From positions 1,426,001 through 1,490,000 of the forward strand of contig JAJKFH010002273.1 in NCBI GenBank assembly GCA_023333565.1: a stretch of 64,000 nt of DNA, read 5' to 3'. Made by a program: the position numbers and the translations under genes. Below, piece by piece: positions 49,782 through 62,506 of the stretch. The stretch is from Puffinus mauretanicus (taxonomy: Eukaryota; Chordata; Aves; Procellariiformes; Procellariidae). The notes below the pieces were generated by a model. That model was not told where the DNA came from. It searched no databases and saw only the letters and a list, made by a program, of their open reading frames with translations. Positions within the stretch are counted from its first letter, which is position 1. Every line of letters begins with the position of its first letter.

Positions 49782-52301
49782 AAAAAAAAAAAAAAAAAAG
49801 CTCTGACTTGCTTTTCTAGTAGTAGCCGACTAAACACAGAGCTGTCCAAACTTCGTGTCAATTAATGGCTGGTTTGTGAAACTATTTCTAGCTGGACGCC
49901 TTTTCTCAGGCTGATGGAAGGGATTTTGCAGGTTCCTCTGTGCATACCCTACACCCGTCTGCCGGCCTGTGTCTCCCTCAGATAATCGGCATAGTCAACT
50001 AAATGGCCAGCTAAGCGGGGAAACAAGAAAAGCATTCACTACCTTAATAAAAGCTAAGGCTGCTTCTGCCTTCTACGTATTTCAAGCTAGCAGGGTAACT
50101 CTTTGATCTGCTGCCAGAAGGGTCTCTCTTCCCTATCTTCCTAGGGCTGCAGAAGCAGGCTTGCCTCCTCACTCAGCGGGGATTAGCCAACCTGGGAGAC
50201 GGCAAATAATTATGTCGAACCACTCTTGTGCTGATTTAGCAATAGGCGTGGCTGCCTGAAAAAAAAAAACAAAACACAAAAAAAAAAATCCCCAAAATTA
50301 CACACAACTGCATTGATCCCATCCATCTTTCTGGAGGCTTTGGTTTGAATTTCAAGGTCTTGAATGCCTGAGGAGATTTGAGTGCGTGGCCAGAGAACAA
50401 GAGCATGGATATTTATAGTTCTGGCTGTCCATCAGTAGCACAGCCATCCCCACCCATCGCCGGACAGCAGGAGTTGGAGCGAGCTGAAAGCAGGAGGGAG
50501 TTGCGTTAGAAATGGCAGCTGTTTGGGTTTAGTAAATAAACCCTTTGCTCCGATTTGCCGCGTTGCCTGGGCTGTGCAAGCGGCTTCTGTCAGCTCCGCA
50601 GCGGCTACAGGAGGCTGGCAAAGGCAACCCAAGCAAGGCTAAGTTGGCCAGCGGCAGGCAGCTGCGTGTGGCTTTTCACGTATCTCCTTCCAAATAGGAG
50701 CTGTGTCCAGACCTGCAGGACATGTGCTGGTTGCCATCTACTTAACGCTCTGCTAGGTCTTTGTGCCAGTCCTGTGTGCGTCTTGTCTTTTTCTTTTATT
50801 CTCTTTCAGGCAATCACAGTACAGGGACTACAAGCTGAGTCTTCTTGAGTAAAGCCTAACTGTTTGTTTCAGCAGGTATGAAAAGGATGCCTGACACTCA
50901 GTTATTATCCCTTTGGGTAACCCTTTGTGCTGATGACTCAAGATACACTGTAAATAAACCTATTTAGAATGAAAGGCGCAACCTTACTTCTCAGTTGTTG
51001 CCAAACAATATTCAATAACTTTTATTCTTATAAAAGATCTCCAAGAATTTATTCTTTCGCTCTCCTGCCCCAAAATTATAAATGCCATACAGTGATCAGA
51101 TGCATTTCAGTGATTTAATTATTCCAAGAGAATATGGAGAAAGGAATAGATAATGATGGAAGTCAGTGTTGTATAGTAACTGATGGGAAAGAATGGCTTT
51201 TAATTGAGAACACTTATTTCTAGAAAAAAATAGGACTTTTCACAGGAAGCTATTTGTAGACTCAACATTCCTTTTGAAAGCACACTGAAAAATACACAGG
51301 CAGATGTTTCCATGTTCTATTTAAACAATCTCTTATAGAGATTTGCATAACATCTTAACTGCTTATTTTACTTAGTATCATAAAGAACATCTTAATTTTT
51401 TATAATACGTATTTGTTTAGACAATATTCATCTTCAGAATTACAGAAATGAAGCTCTTGCCTCCTTTGTGCCTCTCTGACTTCCAAAATATTCTGCATTT
51501 TGTGCACAACAATTTCAAAACTATATATATACCATGATTTAAAATCATATTTTCCCTAAGTCTTGTTTTCTATAGAACTTGGCATTCTAAAATTATTAGC
51601 TAGTCTATGAATAGCTACTATTTCCTAACCTTTTTCATAGGAGAGGTTAGGAAAGATGTTAGATAAAGATAGAAGAGGTTAAGAAGATACTCTTTGATTC
51701 CTCAGCTGAATAGTTTTTTAAGAGATTTTGCCGGTCACATACATTTTCTTAAAATTCATTCTCGTTAATTTTAAGCTGCAGCCACTGTAACCTTGATCTC
51801 TGTGTAAAAACATTTGCAGTTTTGTAGGTCTTCCTGTTCTTTTTGGTATCCTACGTGAATCAGCTTTCACTGCTTGCTTGGAGAAAAAACCTGGATTTTC
51901 TTTTAAGTGGATTATTCTGTGTGTGGATTTTTTTTTCTTTTTTCTTTTTAATGAGAAATTCACATTAATAACATATTTCTTTGTGACTACACCTACACAG
52001 ATTAAGGCTGCTATGAAACTGACCCTTCCTATTGACACAAAGGTCTGGTCTATCACCTACAGTAATTCCTAATTATTCGGAATGTGTCATGTGTCAAGTG
52101 CTGATAAACTTCAACATTAAATTCTTTTCCACATGAGTTATCATAATATTTCATGTGGGCTGGCAGGATATAACATGTGCTGTTATGTTTTCCTTCCACT
52201 GATCTTTGTTTTGCCTCGGCGAATTACAGTGGAAAAATTATTTAATATGTGTAGAGGACTTCAGCTGATATGGCAGACTTCTGAATGTTGTTTCTTCACT
52301 G

Positions 52302-52397
52302 GTGTGTTTGCCTTTGTTTTGGGGAGTTTGGGTTTTTTTTGCTTTTCTCTGTGTGTGTTTGTTTTGGGTTTTTTTTTTTGTCTGGTTGGTTTTTTTA
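52302..52397 (+). repeat. G/T-rich low-complexity tract
   Basis: A T-rich tract with G-runs and TGTGTG words, interrupted by a short TTTTCTCTG segment. It is of the same type as the tracts at 21.1 and 54.1 kb. The Phe/Val/Leu/Cys-rich frames through it look membrane-like only because of TTT/GTT/TTG codons. Confidence 0.75.
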
Positions 52398-53606
52398 ACT
52401 AGGACTCTGTTCAAGTGTGGGCTCTATCCCTGGTTTGTCCTAGAGAGCATCTCCTCTCTATTGAGGACCCCAATGCCAAAAAGAATCATTCTGAAAGCAA
52501 GACAGTGTGCACAATGTTTGATATTAGCTCTGTGGCTGTAGAGTGGCTACAAGATTAATATCTGTTTGAAAGGGAAAGGCTCTAAGGAATGGCTGAATAG
52601 CACTGTACACAAAAACTACAGATGAGGTTAAGGATATACCGTATTCACTTCCCTCACAGGCCAGTACCTGGAATGTTGTTAGGCCTGCAAGCAGTTACAT
52701 TGTTCAGTGTTAATCCATAGGAAAAGTGTTGGTTTTGGTCAAAACTCAAGGCTCCAGGAAGCTAACAGAACAACAGATAGATCTAACCTATTCCACCATG
52801 AAGCTTCTTTCACCAGGACTTAGTTTCTGTGGAAACTACATTATTGGTCTTTCAGACCAGGGTCATCTTCCCCTCTCCCTGTAAGTCCTGGACTACTTTC
52901 AGTTGGATCCAAGCGGCCCTATTTATGGGGGGTACAGTAGAAACGAGAAATGATTCTGCTGTGAGCAACTGGATTACAACCACATCATAAATATAATGAA
53001 TTACAGTAGCTATACTAGGATGATGGGTCAGGACAAAGTAGAAATATTGATGGGTTAGTTATATTCATGCATCTTTCTGTTTATTTTTGCTCCAGGAAAC
53101 ACTCCTAAGATGTGAAAAATACAGGAAAATGTGTGGTTAATCATATTTCCTTGAAAGTCTTATCAACTCTCAAGTGAAGGTTAGTATAGATGTGCAAAAT
53201 AAGAAATGGAAGAAAAAAAGAAAAGAGGAGGAGGGAGTTCCTGTCTTTCTTGAAGGAAAAGTGAGACATTGAACTTTGTTTGCACTGTTAGATGCTAGTG
53301 TGGCTTCCCAGGGGCTTGGGGAAGGAGTGTCTTGGGGAAACAACTGTTCTCCAAGCAGAGAGGAGAGAAAGGAGGATAGTGTGTCGTACAGGCGTGTGCT
53401 GCACCACCATGGCTGTCTGTCACATCTTAACAAACAATACATCCCTTACACAAAACGGTCTTGTGTAAAAGCTATTATGTTATCTGTTAAAACAAAGCGG
53501 TATACTAAGACTTGAAGTGTCTTATCTAAGCTGAAGAAACTAAATTATTTGAAAATAAGTTGAAAAAATAATTTACCCTCTCAGTACTAACCCTAGCTTT
53601 AACTAC

Positions 53607-53693
53607 TTAAAAAAAAAAAAAACAAAAATCATAGTCCCAAGATGTATTGGTAAACAAAAAACAAACAACCCCCCCAACTCCCCCTCCCAAAAA
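53607..53693 (+). repeat. A/C-rich low-complexity tract
   Basis: A-runs followed, after a short unique segment, by AAACAAACAACCCCCCCAACT and CCCCCTCCC words. It is the reverse-complement type of the G/T tracts. Confidence 0.7.
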
Positions 53694-54140
53694 ATCAGTC
53701 ATGTTCCTAGTAACTGACATTCCTTGTCACAGATGGAGAACTATTCACAGTTTGAAGGAGAAAATATTCAATGTTCAACTGCCTGAAGTAATAACCTCTG
53801 AAAGCAAGCACAATGGAAGCACACATACCGGTCAATTTATAACTAAAAAATGCTCGAGTAGTCTAATCGCTAATATTTGTAGATATATCTTTTAAATTCT
53901 TTTATCAGTGCTTTGATCTTAGAATTTGCCCTCAATATTTAATAAAAAAGCAAATATACGCTATTAACTTACTCTTCAGGAGTGTTATAGAAAATACGTG
54001 CTGTAGAGTATAGATGGGGAAAAAAGTAGAGAGGGTGGCACTTTGTACTGTTGCTGTGTAGTATTACCCAGATAAGGGTGTCACAATACCTGTTGTACGA
54101 GAATGAATATTTAAGATTATTTCTTTAATTTGGCCTGAAT

Positions 54141-54203
54141 GTTTGGGGCGGGGGTGGTTTTTGTTTAGTGGGATTTTTTTTTGGTAGGTTTTTTTTTTTT
54201 TTC
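54141..54203 (+). repeat. G/T-rich low-complexity tract with G-runs
   Basis: GTTTGGGGCGGGGGTGG followed by T-runs interrupted by GTGGGA and GGTAGG, ending in a run of T. No coding content. Confidence 0.75.
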
Positions 54204-57200
54204 TGTTTCTGATTCCATGATTGGTTCAGCATCTTGATTGTTGCAAAGGTACCTTCAACCATATTAGCTTACAACCCAGAAGTATCTGTAACCAGTTTCT
54301 GAGTGTGAATGCCTTACAATGGTATTATCTGCTACACACAAGGCTTGCTTTCTCTTGTTCTTTTCATTTTGCTAATCCCTTCTCTGTTTAGCTAGTCCAA
54401 TAGTTCAAGTAAGGCTAGAAAAACTACATGCTGATGGTCTGCTGGGCTTTGCCCTAGTGCATCCAGCAACAGGGTTTGTCTCCGTGAATATACTTGTAAT
54501 GGTATGGATCCATTGGCCGTGAAATAGATGGAGTTTGATGTTCCCGTTTCTGAACTGGGTTTGACAAGCATGTTATCAAATTATGGACTTAAAGTTTTAA
54601 TGCCTCATTGTCCTCTGCTCAAAAATAACCGTTTCTCTCATCCATCACTTCTGGAAACAACAAGAATAAGTACTGACAGAATTCTGCAATGCGATTGTTT
54701 CTATTGTGCATCATGCAGGAGTTGATGAAGTGGTGGTACGTTTTGCATAAAACTTGCTTTTTGAGCGTTGCCTCTGGAGAAGACAAAGTGCTAGGACACA
54801 GAAAAACAAATCCGGTCTTTACTCCTCAGACTTGTAGCTATTGCATTGTTGATGAGCAAAAGCTTGGACTTCTGCTTCCTTAACGAAGAGCTCTAGCATA
54901 AGCCATAATTGCTGTACTTTCGGACTAGTTGCTGAAGGGAGAATTATTATACTACTTACCAAAAAAACCAAATATTAGCTTAACGGGTAATATGTGTATA
55001 AAGTGTCCATCTTCCTTTGCTTCTGACTAGAATACTTCGTCAATAAGAGGATGTCTTATGTGACAGCCAAGCACAAAATACATTCCCTCAAAATCAGTGC
55101 TAACACAAAAGCCCAAAATGAAGCTTCCAGAGAGTTTTATATCATGGAGTTCCTGAGGAATTCCTCTGTGGATAAAAGTGAGGGAGCCATCTTTGCCTGG
55201 GAAACAGCATCATGACAGCTGTGAGGTACTTTGACATTTATATGTCATGTAGTTTATATGTAGATGGCAATTTTTATTTTTTAATCAATGCAGCTGGAAA
55301 AAAGAATGAGAACAACTAATACCCATGGTTTAAGAAATATTCCTTCAAGAGTTTTCAAAATGTTGAAGGCAAAACCCTTTCATACAAGTTTTAGAGACTT
55401 TTAGAATGTGGCTAGTGAAACAGAGCTAACTTTTTTTGTTTGTAGGGTTTTCCCCCTCCCCTTTCCTTTGCTGAAATTCTGAAAGAAAGCGTGTAAATGT
55501 TAAAGTAAGTCTACAAATTATTATTACGTATTTCAAAATTCAAAATGATGCTGTACCCCATCTGAATCCCCACGGTTTTCATCCTGAGATAACCAAGTAG
55601 TTGTGTTGCATCTTGCCACTCCTATGTTTCTGAGAAAAATCGGTACGCTAAAACATTAAGTGACAGTAGATTCTTCTTCTTTTTAGTTTAGCTTTCTTTC
55701 CAGCATATACATGCTGTTCCTCATCCTCCTCAGTCAGTGAAGTTGTTTAAAAAAAAAAAAAAAAAATTCCAAATTTCAGTTCTTATTAATAGCTTCTATT
55801 GATAGCAGCTTTCATCCATTTGTTTTGTATTTTGCGTTAGTCCAAATCCCAGTTCCAATAAGTCCTATTCCACATTAATTTACCTCGAAACCCTGAAGAC
55901 TGTAGTAAAGTCTTTAATCTCCTTTAACACATTGAGGAGGGACACAATTGGATTGGCAATCATTAATGAAACATCTGTATGAAGTGCTGTATCTTGCTCC
56001 CCTGCCCTTGCTTCAGTCCTTTGATATTTGTAGGTTTTCTTATTTCTTTGGCAAAAGCTACCCTTTCCTCCTTCCCTTTTCAGAGCTATTTACACTAATA
56101 CCACTGCAGATTAGTCAACTAGCTTTTCAAATTATGCCATTCAAGAATATATCAAAATTTAAATTCAGGTAACCCTGTGCCTGAAACAGTCTCCTCTGAA
56201 GAGCTGCAGAACATGGAGGTATTCAAACAGTCAGTCGTTCTTACATGTATATTTTCTTTTGGGGCTCTTTGAAGCTTCACACTTTATCAGCACATTGTAT
56301 GAAGATACCACTGTTGATGCCTGCTTTTTGGCTTCAGTGGCCATTTCCGTATCAGCATTTATACACCACAATGAAGTTGTTGTCTGTCACTTTCAAATTT
56401 TGGACCTAAAAACTAAGAACTTTTTGTGGAGTTCCTTCCTTAAGTAAACAATCTGTAATTTTCTTAATGTATTAATGTAGGTTTTACCTGTATATCTTAT
56501 GCCTTTTCAAACATGAAGTTGACAAATGAAATGAAATCTTGACAACAAAAACCTGGGGGAGGAGGAGGGGGAGGCATTTTTACCCCTTTTTTTTTTTTTT
56601 TTTTAAACCCCGAGTTGCACTTGGCGTGTAAAATTCATAAGGAAATGACTATTAAGAGTATGTTAGTGCTCTGTCCTTTGAAAAGGCTCTAGCTATTGAT
56701 TCTCCGTAGTTGCAAATGCGTTGACTGTGCCTCTTTGCTCCCCAGACCTCCTATTACTGCACCTTTCCAAGCTAGCAAAAGACTTAATGTTATGAAGAAA
56801 TGTTCCTTAAAAAAAGAGTACCTTTTTGTTAAGTAACCCTGTCTGTGCTCTGCTACCTCATGTAACTCAAGCAGCAGAATCTCTGGAGTCAATTATATGC
56901 TTAAAGGCTGTCTGTGCTCATAAGGAAAAACTTAGAGGCTCTGCCAATTGATGAGATTTTTTGCTAGAGCTTCAGAAGTAATAAATCCTGAATGATAAAA
57001 GGTCATCAGATATAAGACATAACCATTGTTACCTATGCACACCTGAGAAGTATCTCAGCAATGCTACTATATGATCCAGTCATATTCTGGTCTCAGACAT
57101 AACTAGTTATTCCTCTGCTTATACCAATTTTTGTGACTACACTAAATATTAGGAGGGATTATTCTTCCCATCTACAGGAAAAACTATGAAATCCTCGAGG

Positions 57201-59160
57201 AGTCATTTCCAGCCGCTTTGGCTTTGGTCTCATGAATACCAGCCTTGATCAGTGGACAGTGTAATGTTGTATGGAGTCTCCCATGAGAGTCCAGTATGTT
57301 AAAAAAGCAGATTTCAAATGTTTGACCTGTCAGGCTGAGCAATCAGACCTAGATAAACTGTAATGGCTTCTAAATTTTGGACAATATGAACTCCTTTACA
57401 ATTGGATCACTTGGACATATTTCCTATACCTTGTCTTTTTCTGCATGAACTTCATTCGTGATGCCCCGTGACATCATAATATTTCTTCTTCAACTAAAAA
57501 CAACCCAATCACTGTAGCAAACTAATTCTTCAAATAATGGCAGGATAGGGACAGATAACCTCCTCCTTTGAACAGCTGGATACTCAAGGCTCTATTTTCT
57601 AAGATACCATTACACTGTATATGTTTCAGTGTAGCAAGGTGGAAAATAGATCAGTGTGTTCTGAAATAGATTAGATTATTTTGGTTTTTTTTTCACCACC
57701 AAGAGAACTGGTACTTTATTTACAAGTGGTGTTCATTTTTCATGTCATTGTTCCCACGGGAATTAACATAAATCAGACGAGCTCAAATGTTCTAATTTCA
57801 GTGTGGGACCAGCAGCTGTTTCCCAGAAGTTCAGACATGCAGGACTCAGTAAGTCACCAGTCAGACAGGCAAAGTCAGCTATATCCAGTTTCATGCCATG
57901 ATATATTCACACTACATATGCCCATTAGAGATTATGATAACAAAAGGATTGTGTAGGGCTTCCGAGAAATTATGAGTTTAAGTAAACAGTTATGTAATTG
58001 TCCCCCTCATACTCTGTAAATCATAGTGGCATAAAAATGCAATCTGTGAGTGACCAGGTCTTTGGAGGTATGTGGTAGTGAACTGGCGTAAACGTGAGTC
58101 ACTGAGTAGTAGCAAGAGCTAAAACCAGTTTTTTTCACTGTTAAGCACGTCTATAGAAGCAGATAAACAAATGCAAAGTGTGGATTTCAATCTATATTAT
58201 CTAAAAAACTAAATTATTAGAGCAGCTGGGAAGAGGTAAACAACTGCTTTATTCTTCTGACCTGCAATTGAACCGGTCTCGTTGCATAATCCATAGAAAG
58301 GAGAAAAGCCTGCTACAGGGATGTCTTGGGAAGGATGCATAGATTCTTCTCTGTCCCTTCTGGGGGCAGATTCTCCTGGGCTGCCTTTTCTCCGCATTAG
58401 CTCTGATTTACTGGCCAGCATGTGGAAAGAAAGCAAAGGTAAAAGAAGGAACCTTTTTTACCTGTTTTACTGATCAAAGGTATTGAGGTGATTTGTTTGA
58501 TTATTTACTATGTATGTCGTGTGGGAGCGTGCCGAGTTCTGCAAAATCATAGAGAACAGTAAATTCAACTTGTGTCTTGAGTTGAACCTCCCAATTTAAG
58601 ACTCAGTGCCCAGACCCAGGGATGAAGTCTCCATTTGTATGAAGTCCGTAAGATTTTTGTCTCTGATACCAGTAAATCTAGGATTTCTCTCCACCTTTGT
58701 TCTATGTATATGGGAGTGGAGAAGGAATAGGTGAGAGAGAATGGTAAGTGTCTCTATCTTCCCGTTTCACCATCACGTCGATACAGATGGGATCAGGTTC
58801 TAGATTCACGTGGTGAAGTGTATTCATGATAGTATTTGTCAAAAATCTACAGCATTTACCTACTGTAATGTAAGCATCGTTTGGTCTTGAACTTTGACAT
58901 TTTAAAATATCCTTAATTAACACCGTTTAAGAAAATTCATTATTAGCCTAATATAATGCATACATTTATTTTGCAAAGTGATTTTGTAAACATCTCTTCA
59001 ATTTCTGTTGTGATCATTTTAGTTTATTCATATGCTGTTTCACAAAGCACTAGTACAACGTGGTTGTTGATATCTGTTTCCTTATTTTGTTTTGTTGAAG
59101 ACTTCCATTTACAACAGTGAGATTGTTTTATGGCCATTTGTCAGTGGAAGGGCATCCAAG

Positions 59161-59268
59161 TTATTAGCATTTTTTTTCTTTAAGTATATATATTACTTAC
59201 AGGGAGAAAAATAATTATTAGCACTTTTTTTCTTTAAGTATATGTATTACTTATAGGGAGAAAAATAA
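59161..59268 (+). repeat. Tandem duplication, two 54-bp copies
   Basis: Copy 1 is 59,161-59,214 and copy 2 is 59,215-59,268. They differ at only three positions, all transitions (T/C, A/G, C/T). Each unit begins TTATTAGCA, contains TTTTCTTTAAGTATAT and ends GGGAGAAAAATAA. About 94 percent identity points to a fairly recent local duplication. Each unit contains a TTAC(A/T)/TTAT(A/G)-type AT-rich core but no recognised functional motif. Confidence 0.9.
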
Positions 59269-60359
59269 TTTCCAGACTTATTACTTCAATCCTAATTGGA
59301 ATTTACTGGAGATTTACTACATTAGGCTTGAAGGTTCCATTTGGCTATTTCATTAATATGACTGATCTTTCTTTTACAGAAAGAACGCATTATCTTACCT
59401 TATTTTGTTGAGTATTTTTCAGCAGTCTAGATGCAGTGGATCTATCTCCCTGAAGTGTATGTTTGTGTAATCATCTCTCTTTGCTGCCCCCCCCCCCCTC
59501 TTTTTTTTCTTTTATTTCCTATTCCAAAAGCAAAATGAAGCAGGATGAGATTGATTAATGTAGGAATAAGGAGGTTAGGCAGACTGCACTTCTGTTGACT
59601 TTTGACTTTGGCCTAATAGAGATATATTGGGATATTTTAAAATGGCAGGTTGGGTCTAAAGATTAATTTCCTTATACTGTTGCTTAAATCTCTTCCTTTT
59701 CCTGGTCACAGAGCACTAGTATAAAACATTTATATCTGTAAACAGATTTGAATTATGCGTTCATGGAAAGTGGAAATTTACGTAGTTGTTTTCATAAGGG
59801 AAAAAACATGCTTTAAAGCTTATACTGGGATACACAGGGATAATTATATTGCAAACAAAATTAGAATGTGCCATGCTCAGAATGGGAGAAAATATTTACA
59901 GTTCATAACCAGATTATGTTACCAATCAGTTTAAATAAACAGAACCATAGATAAATTTATGCAAGAATAGAAAGATTATTTACTCTTGTCTTTCTCCTTA
60001 ATACATTTGGATGGTTACTAATGATATTTAACATGTACTTAGTAGTACTACCTTTATGAAAGCATAAAGATGACTTCGTAATAGCAAAAAAGGGAGTCTC
60101 TCCTCATGAGGTAGTGCTGTGAGCCTCTCCAGCTTTGGCAGGTGAAACAGACTTCCGCTACTGGAGAAAATCTCATAATTGAAACATGATCAGATACGGG
60201 ATGTGGTCAGCTAGATTTTGAAGCCTGCCCAGACTGTTTGGGACTAGTAATTGCAAGTGTCACTGATCTGTCCTAAATTCTATATCTGTGTCAACATGAA
60301 GGCCAGTAAAGAAGGATAGAAAATATGCTGTTGTTTCCTATGCATTTGTTTTCCTTGTC

Positions 60360-60388
60360 GGGGGTGGGGTGGGGGGGGTGTGTGTGGA
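60360..60388 (+). repeat. G-rich run, potential G-quadruplex
   Basis: G-runs of 5, 4 and 8 separated by single T bases, followed by TGTGTGTGG. The long G8 run can supply two tetrad columns, so four G-tracts with short loops are available, which is a favourable quadruplex composition. No neighbouring promoter is apparent. Confidence 0.7.
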
Positions 60389-60721
60389 AGTCAGAGTCTG
60401 TTCTGGGTATCCTTTTATTAATTAAAATAAGAAATGAATAACTATGCACCTCAAATTAGGAAAAGGAACTATTTATTTTATTCTGAATTGCATCTGCACA
60501 TCTTGCTCTCAGTGGCCCATAGGAATAGGCTTCCTGTAATCACATAAGAGGCTGTTCTCACTGCTGATTGATGATATAAAAAAAGTACCATGTATTAGTG
60601 CCTCTTTTTGTGACAAACACGAGTGGTGCAGCAATAATTGGTTGAATAGTTATAACAGTTATCTCGCATCCCTGTATGTTGAACAGCTATGTTCCTGGCT
60701 GAAAGAGAAAAGAGTAACTTC

Positions 60722-60744
60722 AAAAAAAAAAAAAAAAAAAAAAA
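60722..60744 (+). repeat. Poly(A) tract
   Basis: An uninterrupted run of about 23 adenines immediately upstream of the related segment at 60,747. It could be a retroposon tail inserted 5' of that segment, or a simple homopolymer. No retroposed body could be identified upstream. Confidence 0.85.
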
Positions 60745-60746
60745 GA

Positions 60747-60831
60747 CAAGAACTGCTGATATGCACTAAAAGATATAATGTTAATAATACTTGCAACACC
60801 AAGTCAGGCAGAAGGTTGAAGGTCAGGCTCG
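60747..60831 (+). repeat. Dispersed segment, copy 1 of an inverted pair
   Basis: This begins CAAGAACTGCTGATATGCAC and runs to about AGGTCAGGCTCGGGG. It matches, in opposite orientation, the segment at 62,394-62,473 with a few substitutions and a short insertion. An AATAAA lies downstream at 60,866-60,871. It may be a fragment of an unrecognised transposon or a duplicated exon-like piece. The frame QELLICTKRYN is shared with the other copy. Confidence 0.7.
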
Positions 60832-62393
60832 GGGGGCAGCTGTGAACTTCTGAGGGAGCCGGTTCAATAAAGAAAACTACAGTGCTGGGGGCAGGGGAGA
60901 TTTATTGCCAGACCAGTGGATTCTGCATCTGCTCTCTTTGGTTTCATATGGACCCAAAATCGGAGTTTTGGATTGCTTATCAGCACATGACTTATGCTAT
61001 TGAGGAGCGATTCCCATCTGAGCTTGTTTCATTCTGTCTTATGTAGGTAGATAATTTATCTTTTTGTAAGGCACAGACACAGAAAGCACCGTGGGAGTGT
61101 GATTTTGTCAGTCCGTGATTTCCTGTGCATTTGCACCGGAATGTTGATTTCTGTGCTAAGTTGCTGATAGCATATTAAGGAATAACTCCTGATGTAGCAG
61201 TAGCGAGAGCTGGATTGAAGGACGGAAGCTAATGCCACTAGGAAGCTTCCTGCATGTGTCTTCCCTCTGTCCTAGCAGCTACTGAGGAAAAAAAGAAGAC
61301 CTGCTTCTCTCTTCTCTTACTAGCAATGGCCTATAAATAGTATGCAACTGAGCCCCACTTATGTAATTTGGGGGCTCCTGGCATGTTTAGGAGATTCCTC
61401 CTTGCTGATTATAAATGTAGGTACCTTTTAATTAAAAACTTCCCCAGAATAATAAATACATATACTTTCTAAATATGATGCTAGGTAAAAGGTAACATAT
61501 TTTGTGAATTACAGTTGAAGAAATTACTGTATGTTTTAAAAAGTACAGAAAGAGAACTGCATTCAGAGTGTACTACAGATAATCAGAATCCATTAATGCT
61601 TTTATACACATTTATTAGCAAGACTAGATCTAGTGTTTAAAAAAACCTCTTACTTGTCTTGTCACCACTTAAATAAAGAAACCTTTTTTTCCCCATTGTG
61701 ATTTTTTTTTAATAGAATACATTTCATTTGCACTGTTCAACTGTAACTTTATGTGATAGAAGCAAAAGTTACTACAGTGAGCACATCTGATACTTGAAAA
61801 TATGCTTTGAATTAACTTGGCTTGTTTGTTGCTGGGGGTTTTTGCTTCCTTTTCTTTTCAAAGGCACAGTGCTTCTTGAAGATTTCTAAAATTTCTGGGG
61901 AATGTGCTCTAAGGATTTTTATTTTTTTTTTAAGCATTCCCAGCAGATTGTTTTAAAGATATTTCCCTCCAGGGTTAGCAGGTGTGAGGATGAAATATCC
62001 ATGCCTTTCTGCAATATCAGGTTTAGAATTTCTTAAGGGAATGAGACTGCAACCAAGATGGTTAATAGTTTGCTAAACCCTTTAAAGCCTGGAAGTTAAC
62101 AAGGAAAACAAAGGAGCGTCAGTGTGAGATGAAGCCCATTTGGACTTTAGCTTCTCTTTTCTAATGGTAAACTTTGGAAAAGCGTGGATCACGGCGTGTC
62201 AGGCAGACTTGGAGTTTGGGAAAGGCTGTTCAAGTGAAGTAGTCCAACGATTGCTCTTCAGCCACTGCTCCTTTCAATGCAAAATGTTTCTATAAAGCCC
62301 GTCGAGGTCTGTCGCATCTGTCCTACTATCATTGCGACGGCATTTGATTGCTCGGTTGCAAGGACAGCGGCGTGCAGTGGGGTTCCACCAGAC

Positions 62394-62473
62394 CCCAGAG
62401 GCTGACCTTCTGCCCTACCTGGTGTTGCAAGTGTTATTGCATTATGTCTTTTGGTGCATATCAGCAGTTCTTG
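62394..62473 (-). repeat. Dispersed segment, copy 2 of an inverted pair
   Basis: On the minus strand it reads CAAGAACTGCTGATATGCAC and continues to about GGTCAGCCTCTGGGG, similar to 60,747-60,831 on the plus strand. Similarity continues past the donor-like site of the exon candidate at 62,419-62,506. That argues the repeated unit is a transposon-type segment and not just an exon. Confidence 0.7.
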
Positions 62474-62506
62474 TACTATTGGATGGACTGTCACTCCAAC
62501 AGGCAG
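62419..62506 (-). other. Exon-like open segment with splice-type borders
   Basis: On the minus strand an acceptor-like ACTATTTTCAG precedes 62,506 and a donor-like CCAG/GTAGGG follows 62,419, enclosing 88 nt that are open in one frame (LPVGVTVHPIVQELLICTKR...). The frame stays open beyond the donor for about 120 codons in total and includes GGTPLHAAV, which superficially resembles an ankyrin repeat. There is no second ankyrin unit, no companion exon that I could find, and the core is repeated at 60.75 kb. I therefore do not call a gene. It could be a non-coding RNA exon, an ancient coding remnant or chance. Confidence 0.2.

Larger units (their letters stand above)
49800..59160. other. AT-rich non-coding stretch, no gene seen
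   Basis: No supported gene. A moderately GC-rich part (about 50.43-50.75 kb) carries a few CpGs but no island and no recognisable exon. Open frames of up to 112 codons are motif-free. Low-complexity tracts include an A-rich tract at 50,258-50,290 and a T-run at about 56,587-56,604. A G-rich GGGGGAGGAGGAGGGGGAGG patch lies near 56,555-56,575 and a poly(A) run near 55,749-55,766. Confidence 0.55.

Noticed and set aside
49545..49865. Several overlapping 64-126-codon frames near 49.6 kb
   Set aside because: They lie in the GC-rich part of the solo LTR, are open on both strands and run into the poly(A) tract.
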